NCBI GenBank assembly: GCA_947502355.1
Contig: CANMZP010000029.1
Span: 1 to 55,287 of the forward strand
From: an uncultured Thalassotalea sp.
Lineage (GTDB): Bacteria; Pseudomonadota; Gammaproteobacteria; Enterobacterales; Alteromonadaceae
Length of the DNA: 55,287 nt
Direction: 5' to 3'
Both the position numbers and the translations under genes were made by a program. The notes beneath the pieces are model-generated. The model made no database searches and was not told the origin of the DNA. It was given only the letters and a program-made list of their open reading frames with translations. Below are positions 40,022 through 49,428 of this stretch, in pieces. Numbering within the stretch: the first letter of the stretch is position 1; each line of letters starts with the position of its first letter.

Positions 40022-42022
40022 ATGATCCCTGAAATAGGACATTTTTCCCTGATCATCGCTATGGCATTTGCGGTCTGTCTGTCCGTTGTGCCGTTGATTG
40101 GTGTATACAATCAAAACCAACGATTGATCTATTTAGCAAGACCTTTAACCTTAGGCATGTTCTTGTTTACTGCCATTAGTATTGTGATACTGGGTTATAG
40201 CTTTGTTCTCGATGACTTTTCAGTTAAATACATTGCCAGTCACTCCAACTCTCATTTGCCTTATTATTTTAAAATTAGTGCGGTTTGGGGGGGGCATGAG
40301 GGATCCCTATTGTTATGGGTGTTCTCATTAACTGCCTGGACGATGGCGGTAGCGACGTTTAGTAAGCATGTCGATCAAGCCTTTGTATCTCGTGTTTTAG
40401 CGATTATGGGGATGATTGCGGTCGGCTTTATGGCGTTCACCATTCTTACCTCAAACCCATTTGAGAGATTATTGCCTGTCTTTCCGGCAGAAGGACGTGA
40501 TTTAAACCCATTGCTACAAGATGTTGGGCTGATCATTCATCCGCCTATGCTTTATATGGGCTATGTTGGTTTTTCTGTTGCCTTTGCTTTTGCAATAGCT
40601 GCGTTAATGTGTGGCAAAATGGATGCCGCTTGGGCGCGTTGGTCACGTCCATGGACAATTGGTGCTTGGATGTTTTTAACGGCAGGCATCGCTTTAGGTA
40701 GTTGGTGGGCTTACTACGAACTTGGCTGGGGCGGTTGGTGGTTCTGGGATCCGGTAGAAAATGCTTCGTTTATGCCTTGGTTAGTCGGTACTGCTTTAAT
40801 TCACTCTTTAGCGGTAACTGAAAAACGCGGAGCGTTTCGTAATTGGACCGTATTATTAGCCATATTTACCTTCAGCTTAAGTCTTCTTGGTACTTTCTTA
40901 GTTCGCTCAGGTGTTTTAACCTCGGTTCATTCATTTGCCGCAGACCCGGCTCGTGGTGCCTTTATTTTAGTATTATTAGCCATTGCCGTAGGTGGGTCTT
41001 TACTGCTTTATGCTTTACGCGGCTCAAACGTAACCAGCTTTAGCCGCTTTAATTTGGTTTCTCGCGAAGTGGCGATTCTTATTTCGAATATTATCTTAGT
41101 GATTGCTGCCGTAACGGTGATGCTAGGTACCTTGTATCCATTATTAATTGATGCCATGGGCATGGGCAAAATTTCAGTAGGACCTCCATACTTTAATGCG
41201 GTGTTTGTGCCTATTATGAGTATCTTGTTTGTGGTCATGGGTATTGGCCCATTGATCCGCTGGAAAAAAGCCAAAAAAGGTGAACTGTTTAAACAAATTA
41301 ATGTGATTTCGGTGGTCAGTATCGTCTTTGGTTTACTTTTCCCTGTTCTCTATGCGGGGGAGTTTAATCTAGGCGTTTCATTTGGTATGGCTTTGGCGTG
41401 CTGGATTGCTGGTGTTGCTGGTAAAGATGTTAAAAATCAAATTAAATTACCGCAAGGTGGTTGGCAGTTCAGTCGTTTAAGCCTTAGCCATTTAGGCATG
41501 GCGGTAGCGCATACCGGCATCGCGGTAACCATTGTTGGTGTAACTATCGTTTCTAGCTATGAATCTGAAACCAATGTGCGTTTGGATGTTGGCGAACGTA
41601 TTGAAGTTTCGGGTTATCAAATTGAATTTAATGGTATCAAACAGGTTGAAGGCCCGAACTACTCGGCAGAGCAGGGGCAGATCATGGTGTATCAAGATGA
41701 TGAGTTCATTACCTTGCTTCGCCCTGAACGACGTGAATATCGAGTGCAAACCATGGGCATGACAGAAGCAGGCATTGACCCTGGTCTGTTTAGAGATATT
41801 TATGTTGCCTTAGGTGACCCGCTTCCTGGGACTGCTTGGGCTATCCGAGTGCATTACAAACCATTTGTTCGCTGGATCTGGTTAGGCGCAATCTTTATGT
41901 CGCTAGGCGGTATTTTCGCCATGCTTGATAAGCGTTATCGTCGCAGAAGTAAGCAGGATACAAAGCAGTTAGCCGCTAATAAAAGCGTCGTAAAAGAACA
42001 ATCAACAGCGAGTGGAGTTTAG
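40022..42022 (+). CDS. ccmF: Cytochrome c heme lyase subunit CcmF
   Basis: The 666-residue inner-membrane protein attaches heme to apocytochrome c with CcmH. It begins MIPEIGHFSL, has about 14 helices, the WGGHEGSLLLWV and WWFWDPVENASFMPWL motifs for heme and conserved histidines. I chose ATG 40022, with GGAG eight bases before it; the longer frame starts at TTG and lacks a site. It is followed by ccmG 3 bp later. Confidence 0.97.
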   Translation: MIPEIGHFSLIIAMAFAVCLSVVPLIGVYNQNQRLIYLARPLTLGMFLFTAISIVILGYSFVLDDFSVKYIASHSNSHLPYYFKISAVWGGHEGSLLLWVFSLTAWTMAVATFSKHVDQAFVSRVLAIMGMIAVGFMAFTILTSNPFERLLPVFPAEGRDLNPLLQDVGLIIHPPMLYMGYVGFSVAFAFAIAALMCGKMDAAWARWSRPWTIGAWMFLTAGIALGSWWAYYELGWGGWWFWDPVENASFMPWLVGTALIHSLAVTEKRGAFRNWTVLLAIFTFSLSLLGTFLVRSGVLTSVHSFAADPARGAFILVLLAIAVGGSLLLYALRGSNVTSFSRFNLVSREVAILISNIILVIAAVTVMLGTLYPLLIDAMGMGKISVGPPYFNAVFVPIMSILFVVMGIGPLIRWKKAKKGELFKQINVISVVSIVFGLLFPVLYAGEFNLGVSFGMALACWIAGVAGKDVKNQIKLPQGGWQFSRLSLSHLGMAVAHTGIAVTIVGVTIVSSYESETNVRLDVGERIEVSGYQIEFNGIKQVEGPNYSAEQGQIMVYQDDEFITLLRPERREYRVQTMGMTEAGIDPGLFRDIYVALGDPLPGTAWAIRVHYKPFVRWIWLGAIFMSLGGIFAMLDKRYRRRSKQDTKQLAANKSVVKEQSTASGV

Positions 42023-42025
42023 GAA

Positions 42026-42574
42026 GTGAAAGTATTAATTCGCTTAATACCTTTAGTATTATTTATGTTGCTTGGTGTTTTATTATACCGAGGTCTGTTT
42101 TTAAACCCGCAAGAATTGCCGTCCGCACTTGTTGGTAAGCCTTTTCCTGCTTTCAGTTTAAGTAAGCTAGAAAATGAAAGCATGCTGACCACAGAGCAAG
42201 ACTTAAAGCCGGGTATTAAACTGGTTAATGTATGGGCAACGTGGTGTCCTAGTTGTAAGTATGAGCACCCATTTTTGGTTAAATTGTCATCGGACAAACG
42301 CTTTAGCTTGTATGGCATTAACTACAAAGATGAGCGACCACTGGCACTCAACTGGTTAAAACAATATCGTAACCCTTATCAATATTCCATTTTCGACCAA
42401 CAAGGTAAACTGGGATTAAACTTGGGGGTTTATGGTGCGCCTGAAACGTTTGTGGTTGATCATAACAACATTATTCGTAAACGATTTGCTGGCGTACTTG
42501 AACCTACTGTTTGGCAACGTGAGTTTTTACCTTTGATTAATGAAATTGAAGATGAAATGGCTAATGGCAACTAG
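42026..42574 (+). CDS. ccmG: Thiol-disulfide oxidoreductase CcmG/DsbE
   Basis: A 182-residue membrane-anchored thioredoxin-like protein (anchor about 5-24) that reduces the apocytochrome CXXCH cysteines. The redox pair is Cys74 and Cys77 in NVWATWCPSCKYEHP; the cis-proline side is GVYGAPETFVVD, as in E. coli DsbE. It sits between ccmF and ccmH in the plus-strand operon. Confidence 0.97.
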   Translation: MKVLIRLIPLVLFMLLGVLLYRGLFLNPQELPSALVGKPFPAFSLSKLENESMLTTEQDLKPGIKLVNVWATWCPSCKYEHPFLVKLSSDKRFSLYGINYKDERPLALNWLKQYRNPYQYSIFDQQGKLGLNLGVYGAPETFVVDHNNIIRKRFAGVLEPTVWQREFLPLINEIEDEMANGN

Positions 42575-42584
42575 AGAGGCAGGC

Positions 42585-43058
42585 ATGACGACTTTATTTA
42601 AAACGTTGCGCAATATTGCTGCAACACTGACCTTAACGTTACTTTGTTTATTTACGGTACAGGCAAGTCCAGTGGATACTTATACATTTCCGGATGAAGT
42701 GACCAAAATTCGTTTTCAAGATTTGACCTACGAATTACGTTGTCCAAAGTGTCAAAATCAGAACCTGGCCGATTCAAATTCCCCAATTGCTGCCGACTTG
42801 CGTGCTGAAGTATATGATATGTTACTTGATGGCAAGAGCGATATGGAAATTATGAATTTTATGGTAGACCGTTACGGTGACTTTGTTTTATATCGACCTA
42901 AAGTGAACTCAACTACGTATATTTTATGGTTTGGTCCGGTCGTCTTTATTCTGATTGGTGCTGGGGTTATCTTCTTGTTTACTCGCAAGAAAGCTGAGCA
43001 ACCTGCTGAATTAAGCGAAGAACAAAAACAACAACTTAAATCAATTTTGAAGGACTAA
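42585..43058 (+). CDS. ccmH: Cytochrome c maturation protein CcmH
   Basis: A 157-residue periplasmic thiol protein with a signal peptide and a C-terminal membrane helix (YILWFGPVVFILIGAGVIF). The redox motif is LRCPKCQNQNLADSNSPIA, the family LRCxxCQ signature. I chose ATG 42585, preceded by AGAGGC, giving a normal signal; the longer frame overlaps ccmG. It is the short N-terminal half; the TPR half is the separate ccmI. Confidence 0.95.
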   Translation: MTTLFKTLRNIAATLTLTLLCLFTVQASPVDTYTFPDEVTKIRFQDLTYELRCPKCQNQNLADSNSPIAADLRAEVYDMLLDGKSDMEIMNFMVDRYGDFVLYRPKVNSTTYILWFGPVVFILIGAGVIFLFTRKKAEQPAELSEEQKQQLKSILKD

Positions 43059-43065
43059 TCACTAC

Positions 43066-44373
43066 ATGACTTCCCTTTGGATTTTTATCGCTTTGTTATT
43101 GGTATTGGCTTTGGCCATTGTATGGCGTCACTTTTTTAAAAGTAAGCTGTTTTCCGGTGACCAAAGTAATATGCGCGGCGAAACCAATAAAGACTTATAC
43201 CATGAACATTTGCAAGAGTTGCATAAAGACTTGGAAGAAGGCGGTATTGATGAAGAAAACTTCGGTTACTTGAAAGAAGAGTTAGATCGCAGCTTATTAA
43301 TTGATATGGCAGCGACCGAAAAAGAACAACAGGCTAAAGATAAAAAAACCTCGATGTTCTGGCCCGCCACGGTGAGTGTATTTATTATCGCCTTTTCTGC
43401 AACCCTTTATGCAAAGTTAGGTCACTTCGACAACTTGCATATGGCTCAACAAGCTGCACCACAAGGACACCCAGATACCGGGTCTCCTGGCTCTACCGAT
43501 CGTGCTAAGCAGATGATAGCTCGTATGAAGGGCTTGCAGGACGAGGTTAAAAATAACCCGACCAATGCACAAGCTTGGTACGAGTTAGGCCAAATGCTTG
43601 GTAGCATTGGCGAGTATGACAGTGCTTATGTTGCCTATGGTAAAGTTAATGAAATCGAAGGTACTCAATCCGATATTTTGGCTTTGCAGGCGCAAGTTAA
43701 GTTTTATCAGAATAATGAGCAAATCAATGATGAGGTGCAAACCTTGTTGGATAAATCATTAGCCATCGATCCAAGCGAGCCATCAAGCTTAATGCTTATT
43801 GGCATGAACCACTTTTTACAAAATCGCTTTGTTGAAGCAGGGCAAACTTGGCAGAAAATTTTAGATGCTAACCGTGGTGGTGATAATACACAAGCTTTAG
43901 AATCGGCGATTTCACAAGCTAATGCGCGTGCCAATATGGCTGACCACCCGCCAATGCCAAATAATGCACAAAGTACGGCATCGACATCAGCACCTGTTGA
44001 GCAAAGCCCGGTAATTAAGGGGCCAAGCTTATCGTTGAATGTATCAATCTCTGATGAATTGATTGCTCAGCTTAACAATGGTCCAGATCAAACTGTTTTC
44101 ATTTACGCTATTCCTGCTGGTGGGGCGCGTATGCCACTAGCTGCGATAAGAGTAAGTGCTAGTGACTTGCCGTTAAGCGTTACTTTAGATGACAGCAGTG
44201 CGATGCGTCCTGAGTTTGCATTGTCGAGTGTAGAGACCGTAAATGTGCTCGCGGTCATTTCATTTACCGGTAAACCGGGCGTACAAAAAGGTGACTTTAA
44301 AGCTGAAATTCAAAATGTTTCGGTAAATCATAAAGAAATATTGAACCTGAGCATAGATACTGTCGTACAATAG
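43066..44373 (+). CDS. ccmI: Cytochrome c maturation TPR protein CcmI
   Basis: The 435-residue protein holds apocytochrome c for the CcmFH lyase. It has two N-terminal membrane helices (about 3-22 and 100-120) around a cytoplasmic loop, then a TPR region (about 155-275, with AQAWYELGQMLGSIGEYDSAYVAYGKV) and a periplasmic C-terminal domain. It is 7 bp after ccmH. Confidence 0.93.
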   Translation: MTSLWIFIALLLVLALAIVWRHFFKSKLFSGDQSNMRGETNKDLYHEHLQELHKDLEEGGIDEENFGYLKEELDRSLLIDMAATEKEQQAKDKKTSMFWPATVSVFIIAFSATLYAKLGHFDNLHMAQQAAPQGHPDTGSPGSTDRAKQMIARMKGLQDEVKNNPTNAQAWYELGQMLGSIGEYDSAYVAYGKVNEIEGTQSDILALQAQVKFYQNNEQINDEVQTLLDKSLAIDPSEPSSLMLIGMNHFLQNRFVEAGQTWQKILDANRGGDNTQALESAISQANARANMADHPPMPNNAQSTASTSAPVEQSPVIKGPSLSLNVSISDELIAQLNNGPDQTVFIYAIPAGGARMPLAAIRVSASDLPLSVTLDDSSAMRPEFALSSVETVNVLAVISFTGKPGVQKGDFKAEIQNVSVNHKEILNLSIDTVVQ

Positions 44374-44417
44374 AGACAACGTACTATAAGTAAAACAAGT
44401 ATTTACAGGGGATTATT

Positions 44418-45071
44418 ATGAAAGAGTTATCAAATTGGGTTAAAGCTATACAGAAGCGATTAAGCGTTTCTGTTGAAAAGTTAGGTGTTACAGGTGTGAC
44501 GGGGCTTTTAGTTGTGGGTCTCACGACATCTTTGCCTGTACAGGCTAGTAATACCGAACTTGCTGCAACTTCAGACATCGAAGCAAGCACTGCATCGCAA
44601 TGTCCGGCCTTTCTAAACCACCGACTCAACAAACTTAACTCAAGCACCGAAGTTGATTTATGTGAATTGGTGGCCGGCAAAACGGTATTAATTGTTAATA
44701 CCGCAAGTAACTGTGGCTTCACCCCACAATTTAAGGCTTTAGAAACCCTGTATCAAACCTACAAAGAGCAGGACTTTGTTATTGTAGGTTTCCCTTCAGA
44801 TAATTTCTTCCAAGAAGAAGACGATGAGAAAGATACGGCCAAAGTGTGTTTTGTGAACTATGGCGTCACTTTCCCTATGATGAGCACAACCTTGGTTAGA
44901 GGCGACGATGCACACCCCGTATTCGCCCATTTAGCGGATAAAACAGCCAGTCCGTATTGGAATTTTTATAAGTATTTGGTCAGTAAAGATGGGCAAAGTA
45001 TTGAACGTTTTTCTTCGAAAGTTGAGCCCATGTCAGACGAGTTAACTCAGGCCATTGAAGCGCAACTTTAA
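44418..45071 (+). CDS. Exported glutathione peroxidase-like thiol peroxidase
   Basis: The 217-residue protein has a GPx domain (about 75-215) with Cys99 in VNTASNCGFTPQFKALETLY, Trp181-Asn182 in YWNFYKYLV and a resolving-type Cys144. The residue at the usual catalytic Gln, in GFPSDNFFQEE, is Asn129, and the family's second Cys is Ser. The N terminus has a hydrophobic stretch (about 23-43) ending VQASNTE, a probable Sec signal, so it may act in the periplasm. It lies 44 bp after ccmI and before hemH. Activity is uncertain. Confidence 0.85.
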   Translation: MKELSNWVKAIQKRLSVSVEKLGVTGVTGLLVVGLTTSLPVQASNTELAATSDIEASTASQCPAFLNHRLNKLNSSTEVDLCELVAGKTVLIVNTASNCGFTPQFKALETLYQTYKEQDFVIVGFPSDNFFQEEDDEKDTAKVCFVNYGVTFPMMSTTLVRGDDAHPVFAHLADKTASPYWNFYKYLVSKDGQSIERFSSKVEPMSDELTQAIEAQL

Positions 45072-45108
45072 TCTCTGACTACCATCGAAATAATAATAAG
45101 TGAGACAC

Positions 45109-46149
45109 ATGTCACGATTCAGTGCAAACCAAGACATTCATGAACTGCCGGTATCGAATCCCCCGGTAAATCAGGGCAAAGTCAAAACGGGCGTTTTGTT
45201 AACCAATTTAGGCACGCCCGATGCCCCAACAGCCAAAGCCCTTCGCGTTTATTTGGCCGAGTTTTTAAGTGACCCAAGGGTCGTTGAAATTCCCAGACTT
45301 ATTTGGATGATTATCCTCCATGGCATAATTTTACGGATAAGGCCTGCCAAGTCAGCCAAGCTGTACGAAAGTATTTGGACAGAGGAAGGCTCGCCATTAT
45401 TGGTCTTGGCTAAGCGACAGCAGGCTAAGGTGAGTGAACATCTAAAGCAGCAATATGGTGATGATGTCCAAGTGGCCCTAGCGATGCGTTATGGTAACCC
45501 TGGAATACAAGATGCACTTTTGCAACTGCGTGATAAAGGCATACATAAATTGATTGTATTACCTTTGTACCCTCAATATTCAGGGCCTACAACGGGATCG
45601 ACCTTTGACGCCGTTAGTAAAGAATTGCAAAAGTGGCGATGGATCCCTTCATTACATTTTATTGGTAGTTATCACGATAATGAACACTACATCACGGCTT
45701 TAGCCAACAGCATTAATGAACACATACAGCAATATGGTAAGCCGGATAAGTTAGTGCTTTCGTATCATGGTATGCCTAAACTGTTTCATTCATCTGGGGA
45801 CCCGTATTTTTGTTTTTGTCAAAAAACCACTCGCTTGGTTGCTGAAAAGCTCGGCTTAAAGTCAGAGGAATTTGTCACAAGTTTTCAATCTCGGTTTGGT
45901 AAAGCAGAATGGTTAAAGCCGTACACAGATACATGTCTGGAAGAGTTTGCTCAACAAGGGGTTAAACACGTAGCCGTGATAAGCCCGGCGTTCAGTGTAG
46001 ACTGTTTGGAAACACTAGAGGAGTTGGAAGTGGAAAGTCGACAAGTCTTTCTCGATGCGGGTGGCGAAACCTTTCACTATATACCGGCACTTAATGATAG
46101 AGACGATCATATAAATACCTTTGTCGAGTTAATTAAACCACACCTTTAA
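45109..46149 (+). CDS. hemH: Ferrochelatase
   Basis: A 346-residue enzyme that inserts iron into protoporphyrin IX, the last step of heme synthesis. Motifs include VLLTNLGTPDAPT, the catalytic His in LVLSYHGMPKLF, TSFQSRFGKAEWLKPYT and ISPAFSVDCLETLEEL. I chose ATG 45109, preceded by AAGTGAG; the frame opens three codons earlier at GTG. Its place after the ccm genes joins heme making and heme use. Confidence 0.95.
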   Translation: MSRFSANQDIHELPVSNPPVNQGKVKTGVLLTNLGTPDAPTAKALRVYLAEFLSDPRVVEIPRLIWMIILHGIILRIRPAKSAKLYESIWTEEGSPLLVLAKRQQAKVSEHLKQQYGDDVQVALAMRYGNPGIQDALLQLRDKGIHKLIVLPLYPQYSGPTTGSTFDAVSKELQKWRWIPSLHFIGSYHDNEHYITALANSINEHIQQYGKPDKLVLSYHGMPKLFHSSGDPYFCFCQKTTRLVAEKLGLKSEEFVTSFQSRFGKAEWLKPYTDTCLEEFAQQGVKHVAVISPAFSVDCLETLEELEVESRQVFLDAGGETFHYIPALNDRDDHINTFVELIKPHL

Positions 46150-46451
46150 GTAGGCTATGACCAGATCCAACCTTGGATCTGGCAAACCCTGCATTTTATA
46201 TCTTTATTAACAGATCCTGTTATTTTCGTGTTATTTAATGTCTTTTATCTGCCAAATCAGGGCTTTTGATTGACAAAAAGCCAACAAAAACGTAATATTC
46301 GCCCCGCCTTTTTTGCCGATATTGATTTAGATCATGTTTGTTTTCTTGCCTGTTTTTCTTCAACAAACAGTGCTCGGTCGATACTACGGTTATCCCTATA
46401 ATTTGCTCATTTTAGTGAGTAAATGACTATTACCTTTAACGTGAGTTTATA
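46150..46451. other. Gap between hemH and the SulP gene
   Basis: The 302-bp region holds a hairpin after hemH (CCAGATCCAA / TTGGATCTGG, 46161-46182) without a T run, and near 46322 an FNR-like site. No ORF is visible. Confidence 0.5.
46322..46335. promoter_or_regulatory. FNR-like site upstream of the SulP gene
   Basis: TTGATTTAGATCAT matches nine of the ten fixed bases of the FNR box, 117 bp before the SulP start. It is weaker than the one at 32655 and may be chance. Confidence 0.25.
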
Positions 46452-48008
46452 ATGTTTGAATTACATGCAAGTAAAGTAACCAGCTTGAAGAACGATGTTC
46501 TTTCTGGTTTAACGGTTGCTTTAGCTTTAGTACCGGAAGCCGTTGCTTTCGCTTTTGTTGCCGGTGTTGACCCTCTGGTTGGTCTTTATGCGGCCTTTAT
46601 GGTTGGTCTTATTACCTCTGCCTTTGGTGGCCGTCCAGGTATGATTTCTGGTGCCACAGGTGCCATGGCCGTTGTTATGGTGAGTTTGGTAGCCATCCAT
46701 GGCGTACAATACTTGTTTGCAACGGTTGTCTTAACCGGGGTCATACAAATCCTTGCCGGTATTTTTAAACTGGGTAAGTTCATTCGTTTGGTACCACATC
46801 CGGTAATGCTTGGTTTTGTTAACGGTTTAGCCATCGTGATTTTCCTTGCGCAACTTGGTCAGTTTAAAGTAACCAATGCTGCAGGTGAGTTAGAATGGAT
46901 GACAGGTAGTGCCATGTATACCATGGTGGGCTTAATCGCACTAACGATGGCCATTATTCACTTTTTACCTAAGTTGACTAAAGCCGTACCATCATCGCTT
47001 GTTGCGATTGTTGTCGTAACCGGTATTGTTCTGATGTTTGACTTAGAAGCTCGAACGGTAATTGATTACGTTCGTGATATGACGGATGATCCTGCACGTA
47101 CACTAGCGGGTGGTTTACCTTCGTTTGCGATTCCACAAGTGCCATTTAATCTAGAAACTTTAATGATTATTTTACCATTTGCCTTTATTTTAGCCGCGAT
47201 TGGTTTGATTGAGTCGTTACTTACTCTGACCCTAATTGATGAATTAACAGAAACTCGTGGTCACAGTAACCGTGAATGTATTGCCCAAGGTGCGGCTAAT
47301 ACCGTGAACGGCTTCTTTGGTGGTATGGGGGGTTGTGCCATGATTGGTCAATCCATGATTAACGTAAATTCAGGTGGTCGAGGTCGTGCTTCTGGTATTA
47401 CCGCAGCCCTTGCATTATTAGGCTTTATTCTTTTCGCCTCTGGCTTAATTGAAATAATCCCACTAGCTGCGCTTGTTGGTGTTATGTTTATCGTTGTTAT
47501 TGGTACCTTTGAATGGTCTAGTTTGCGTATTTTACGTAAGATCCCACGAGCTGATGCTTTCGTTATTTTCCTTGTTTCTGCCGTTACCGTTATCTCTGAT
47601 TTAGCGATTGCTGTTGTGGTTGGTGTTATTGTTTCTGCGTTAGTATTTGCATGGCAACATGCTAAGCACGTAATTGTTAGCCGTGAAACTGATGAAAATG
47701 GCTGGACAGTTTATAACGTAAATGGTCCATTGTTTTTTGGTGCTATCACCAGTTTCCTTGAGCAGTTTGATGTAAACAATGACAGCCAGGACGTGATTGT
47801 AGAGTTTAATAACTCACGTGTAGCCGATCACTCAGCGATTGAAGCAATTGATACCCTTGCAGAGCGATACCTAGCTAAAGGTAAAACATTACATTTACGT
47901 CATTTAAGCCCTGAATGTAAGCTGCTGTTGAAAAAAGCTGGTGACTTGGTAGAGGTAAACTACATTGAAGATCCAAACTATCACGTAGCTACAGATAAAC
48001 TAGATTAA
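46452..48008 (+). CDS. SulP family anion permease with STAS domain
   Basis: A 518-residue inner-membrane transporter with about 11-12 helices (residues 10-400; [18 protein letters not shown] at the start, [20 protein letters not shown] as family core) and a C-terminal STAS domain (about 415-510, [20 protein letters not shown]). The family moves sulfate, bicarbonate or dicarboxylates with sodium or protons. No cysteine or carbonic-anhydrase gene is beside it, so the substrate is unknown. It is followed by a terminator. Confidence 0.92.
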   Translation: MFELHASKVTSLKNDVLSGLTVALALVPEAVAFAFVAGVDPLVGLYAAFMVGLITSAFGGRPGMISGATGAMAVVMVSLVAIHGVQYLFATVVLTGVIQILAGIFKLGKFIRLVPHPVMLGFVNGLAIVIFLAQLGQFKVTNAAGELEWMTGSAMYTMVGLIALTMAIIHFLPKLTKAVPSSLVAIVVVTGIVLMFDLEARTVIDYVRDMTDDPARTLAGGLPSFAIPQVPFNLETLMIILPFAFILAAIGLIESLLTLTLIDELTETRGHSNRECIAQGAANTVNGFFGGMGGCAMIGQSMINVNSGGRGRASGITAALALLGFILFASGLIEIIPLAALVGVMFIVVIGTFEWSSLRILRKIPRADAFVIFLVSAVTVISDLAIAVVVGVIVSALVFAWQHAKHVIVSRETDENGWTVYNVNGPLFFGAITSFLEQFDVNNDSQDVIVEFNNSRVADHSAIEAIDTLAERYLAKGKTLHLRHLSPECKLLLKKAGDLVEVNYIEDPNYHVATDKLD

Positions 48009-48030
48009 TCGTTTAGTTTATAGATTTTCA

Positions 48031-48056
48031 AAGGAGCCTTAAGGCTCCTTTTTTGT
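48031..48056 (+). terminator. Terminator of the SulP gene
   Basis: AAGGAGCCTT and AAGGCTCCTT form a perfect 20-bp palindrome, 22 bp after the stop, followed by T. Confidence 0.92.
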
Positions 48057-48210
48057 CTGTGAATGCTGTTTCAATAGATCTGGTAATCGTAACTATTTTG
48101 CTAGGCTTGAACTTTTTGTGTTGGTAAGTGCATGCCACAACGTGTGAAAGTTGCTAATTGGCTGTTTTTAATGCTATACAAGAACTATTAGTATTCGCAT
48201 TAAGGCATCC

Positions 48211-48525
48211 ATGAAAGACTTACAACTCGACTTTTTTGACGTACCAAGCCCATGTCGAGGCGTTTGTAAATCTGACGATAGAGGTTATTGTCAGGGCTGT
48301 TTTCGTACCCGGCAAGAACGGTTTGGCTGGTTGGAATTTTCCAATATGGAGAAACAGCGCATTATAAAATTATGCCTGCAACGAGAAAAGCGTCGTAATG
48401 CCCCTAAGAAAGCCGTGCCAGTTGAGCCAGAACCCGTACAAGTTCAACCTTCATTACTCGATCATGAAGTCAGCCAAATTGACAGTAATGTTGATGCCAA
48501 CGACTTTGATGATTTTGAGTTGTAA
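48211..48525 (+). CDS. DUF1289 small cysteine-rich protein
   Basis: A 104-residue protein with the DUF1289 core: SPCRGVCKSDDRGYCQGCFRT near residue 13, with Cys pairs that fit a small metal or Fe-S site, then RFGWLEFSNMEKQRIIKLC. The C-terminal part is acidic and low complexity. Function is unknown. The ATG at 48211 is preceded by GGCATCC, a weak site. No partner gene is apparent. Confidence 0.9.
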   Translation: MKDLQLDFFDVPSPCRGVCKSDDRGYCQGCFRTRQERFGWLEFSNMEKQRIIKLCLQREKRRNAPKKAVPVEPEPVQVQPSLLDHEVSQIDSNVDANDFDDFEL

Positions 48526-48615
48526 GTATTTCGAACAATAGCACCAGGCTTTTGCGGCTTTATTGAGCGTATAGTCCGTTTTATAGGCAAACAAACATTT
48601 TTCGCAAAAAATTAG

Positions 48616-48644
48616 TTGCTAAGCGGGAAAAGGAACTATATTAT
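48616..48644 (+). promoter_or_regulatory. Predicted promoter of the tRNA operon
   Basis: TTGCTA (48616-48621) and TATTAT (48639-48644) are 17 bp apart, about 82 bp before tRNA-Phe. The spacing is ideal and the -10 matches five of six. Confidence 0.5.
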
Positions 48645-48725
48645 TACGTCACTTTCAACGCAACGCGATGAAAGCAGGTCTTGTAAACCTTGTGGTTACA
48701 CTAAAATATTTACAGCACTTATAGT

Positions 48726-48801
48726 GCCTCGATAGCTCAGTCGGTAGAGCAGAGGATTGAAAATCCTCGTGTCCCTGGTTCGATTCCGGGTCGAGGCACC
48801 A
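48726..48801 (+). tRNA. tRNA-Phe (GAA)
   Basis: 76 bases, CCA encoded. The acceptor GCCTCGA pairs with TCGAGGC. The anticodon loop TTGAAAA gives GAA. D arm GCTC...GAGC and T arm GGTTCGATTCC are canonical. It shares most of E. coli tRNA-Phe. Confidence 0.98.
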
Positions 48802-48851
48802 TCTTTCCAACTAAGATGAACCTTTGGTTACCGTGTGTTGTGAATTCGTGT

Positions 48852-48927
<76 letters not shown>

Positions 48928-49009
48928 TTCTTACTTTTTCTTTTTCTCCCCAAATATATAACGTCTAAAGCATTCAGTTATAATTAATACCATATTTACT
49001 ATGTTTATA

Positions 49010-49073
49010 AACTGACCTACTGATGAATCAGTAGCAGTATAAGAGTGGCAGTTCGACTCCGGCAGTCGGCACC
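49010..49073 (+). pseudogene. Degraded tRNA-Thr copy
   Basis: Three blocks match the neighbouring tRNA-Thr in the same order: AACTGAC (49010-49016), AATCAGTAG (49026-49034) and CAGTTCGACTCC through CCA (from 49049). The last, extended to 49082, matches 48902-48935 over 34 bases. The acceptor 5' side, D arm and anticodon are lost, so it cannot make a tRNA. The AATCAGTAG block now closes an 8-bp hairpin (49017-49034). Confidence 0.8.
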
Positions 49074-49232
49074 ATTCTTACTCTTTCTTACTCTTTCTTT
49101 TTATCCCAAATAATACGCACTATTCTCACGATCCTTTTCCTTTTTTCATATTTTTTCTCTTAAGTTTGCAAAAGGGCGGGTTTAAAGAATCTAAAAAGCA
49201 CTGAACACTACGCATAATAACTAAAAGTAAAC

Positions 49233-49260
49233 CGTCATTGTGGCGGAGGCCACAATCTCC
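49233..49260. repeat. REP-like hairpin element, short form
   Basis: The core ATTGTGGC / GCCACAAT is a perfect 8-bp stem with a 4-nt loop, inside the outer motif CGTCAT...CTCC. Confidence 0.75.
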
Positions 49261-49428
49261 ATTCGTTAATAGTGTGCCTCTGAGTCACCAATCTCAATAG
49301 ATGTTGATGTCGTGATAGTGGGGCTTGGATATTTAGAAAGAGATATTTAGAAAGAGCAATTGGCAGAATGCCACAGTAAACCAGACAAAAGCCTTGCCTG
49401 GTTATGGATGAAGTTGTTACGACCTGAT

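Larger units (their letters stand above)
48928..49428. other. Non-coding gap after the tRNA genes
   Basis: The 500-bp region holds the degraded tRNA-Thr copy, T-rich stretches and short tandem repeats (CTTACTCTTT near 49076; a 14-bp unit GATATTTAGAAAGA twice, 49328-49355), and the REP-like hairpin at 49233-49260. No ORF is supported. Confidence 0.55.

Noticed and set aside
46161..46182. Terminator for hemH
   Set aside because: The stem CCAGATCCAA / TTGGATCTGG is good but there is no T run after it, so I did not call it a terminator.
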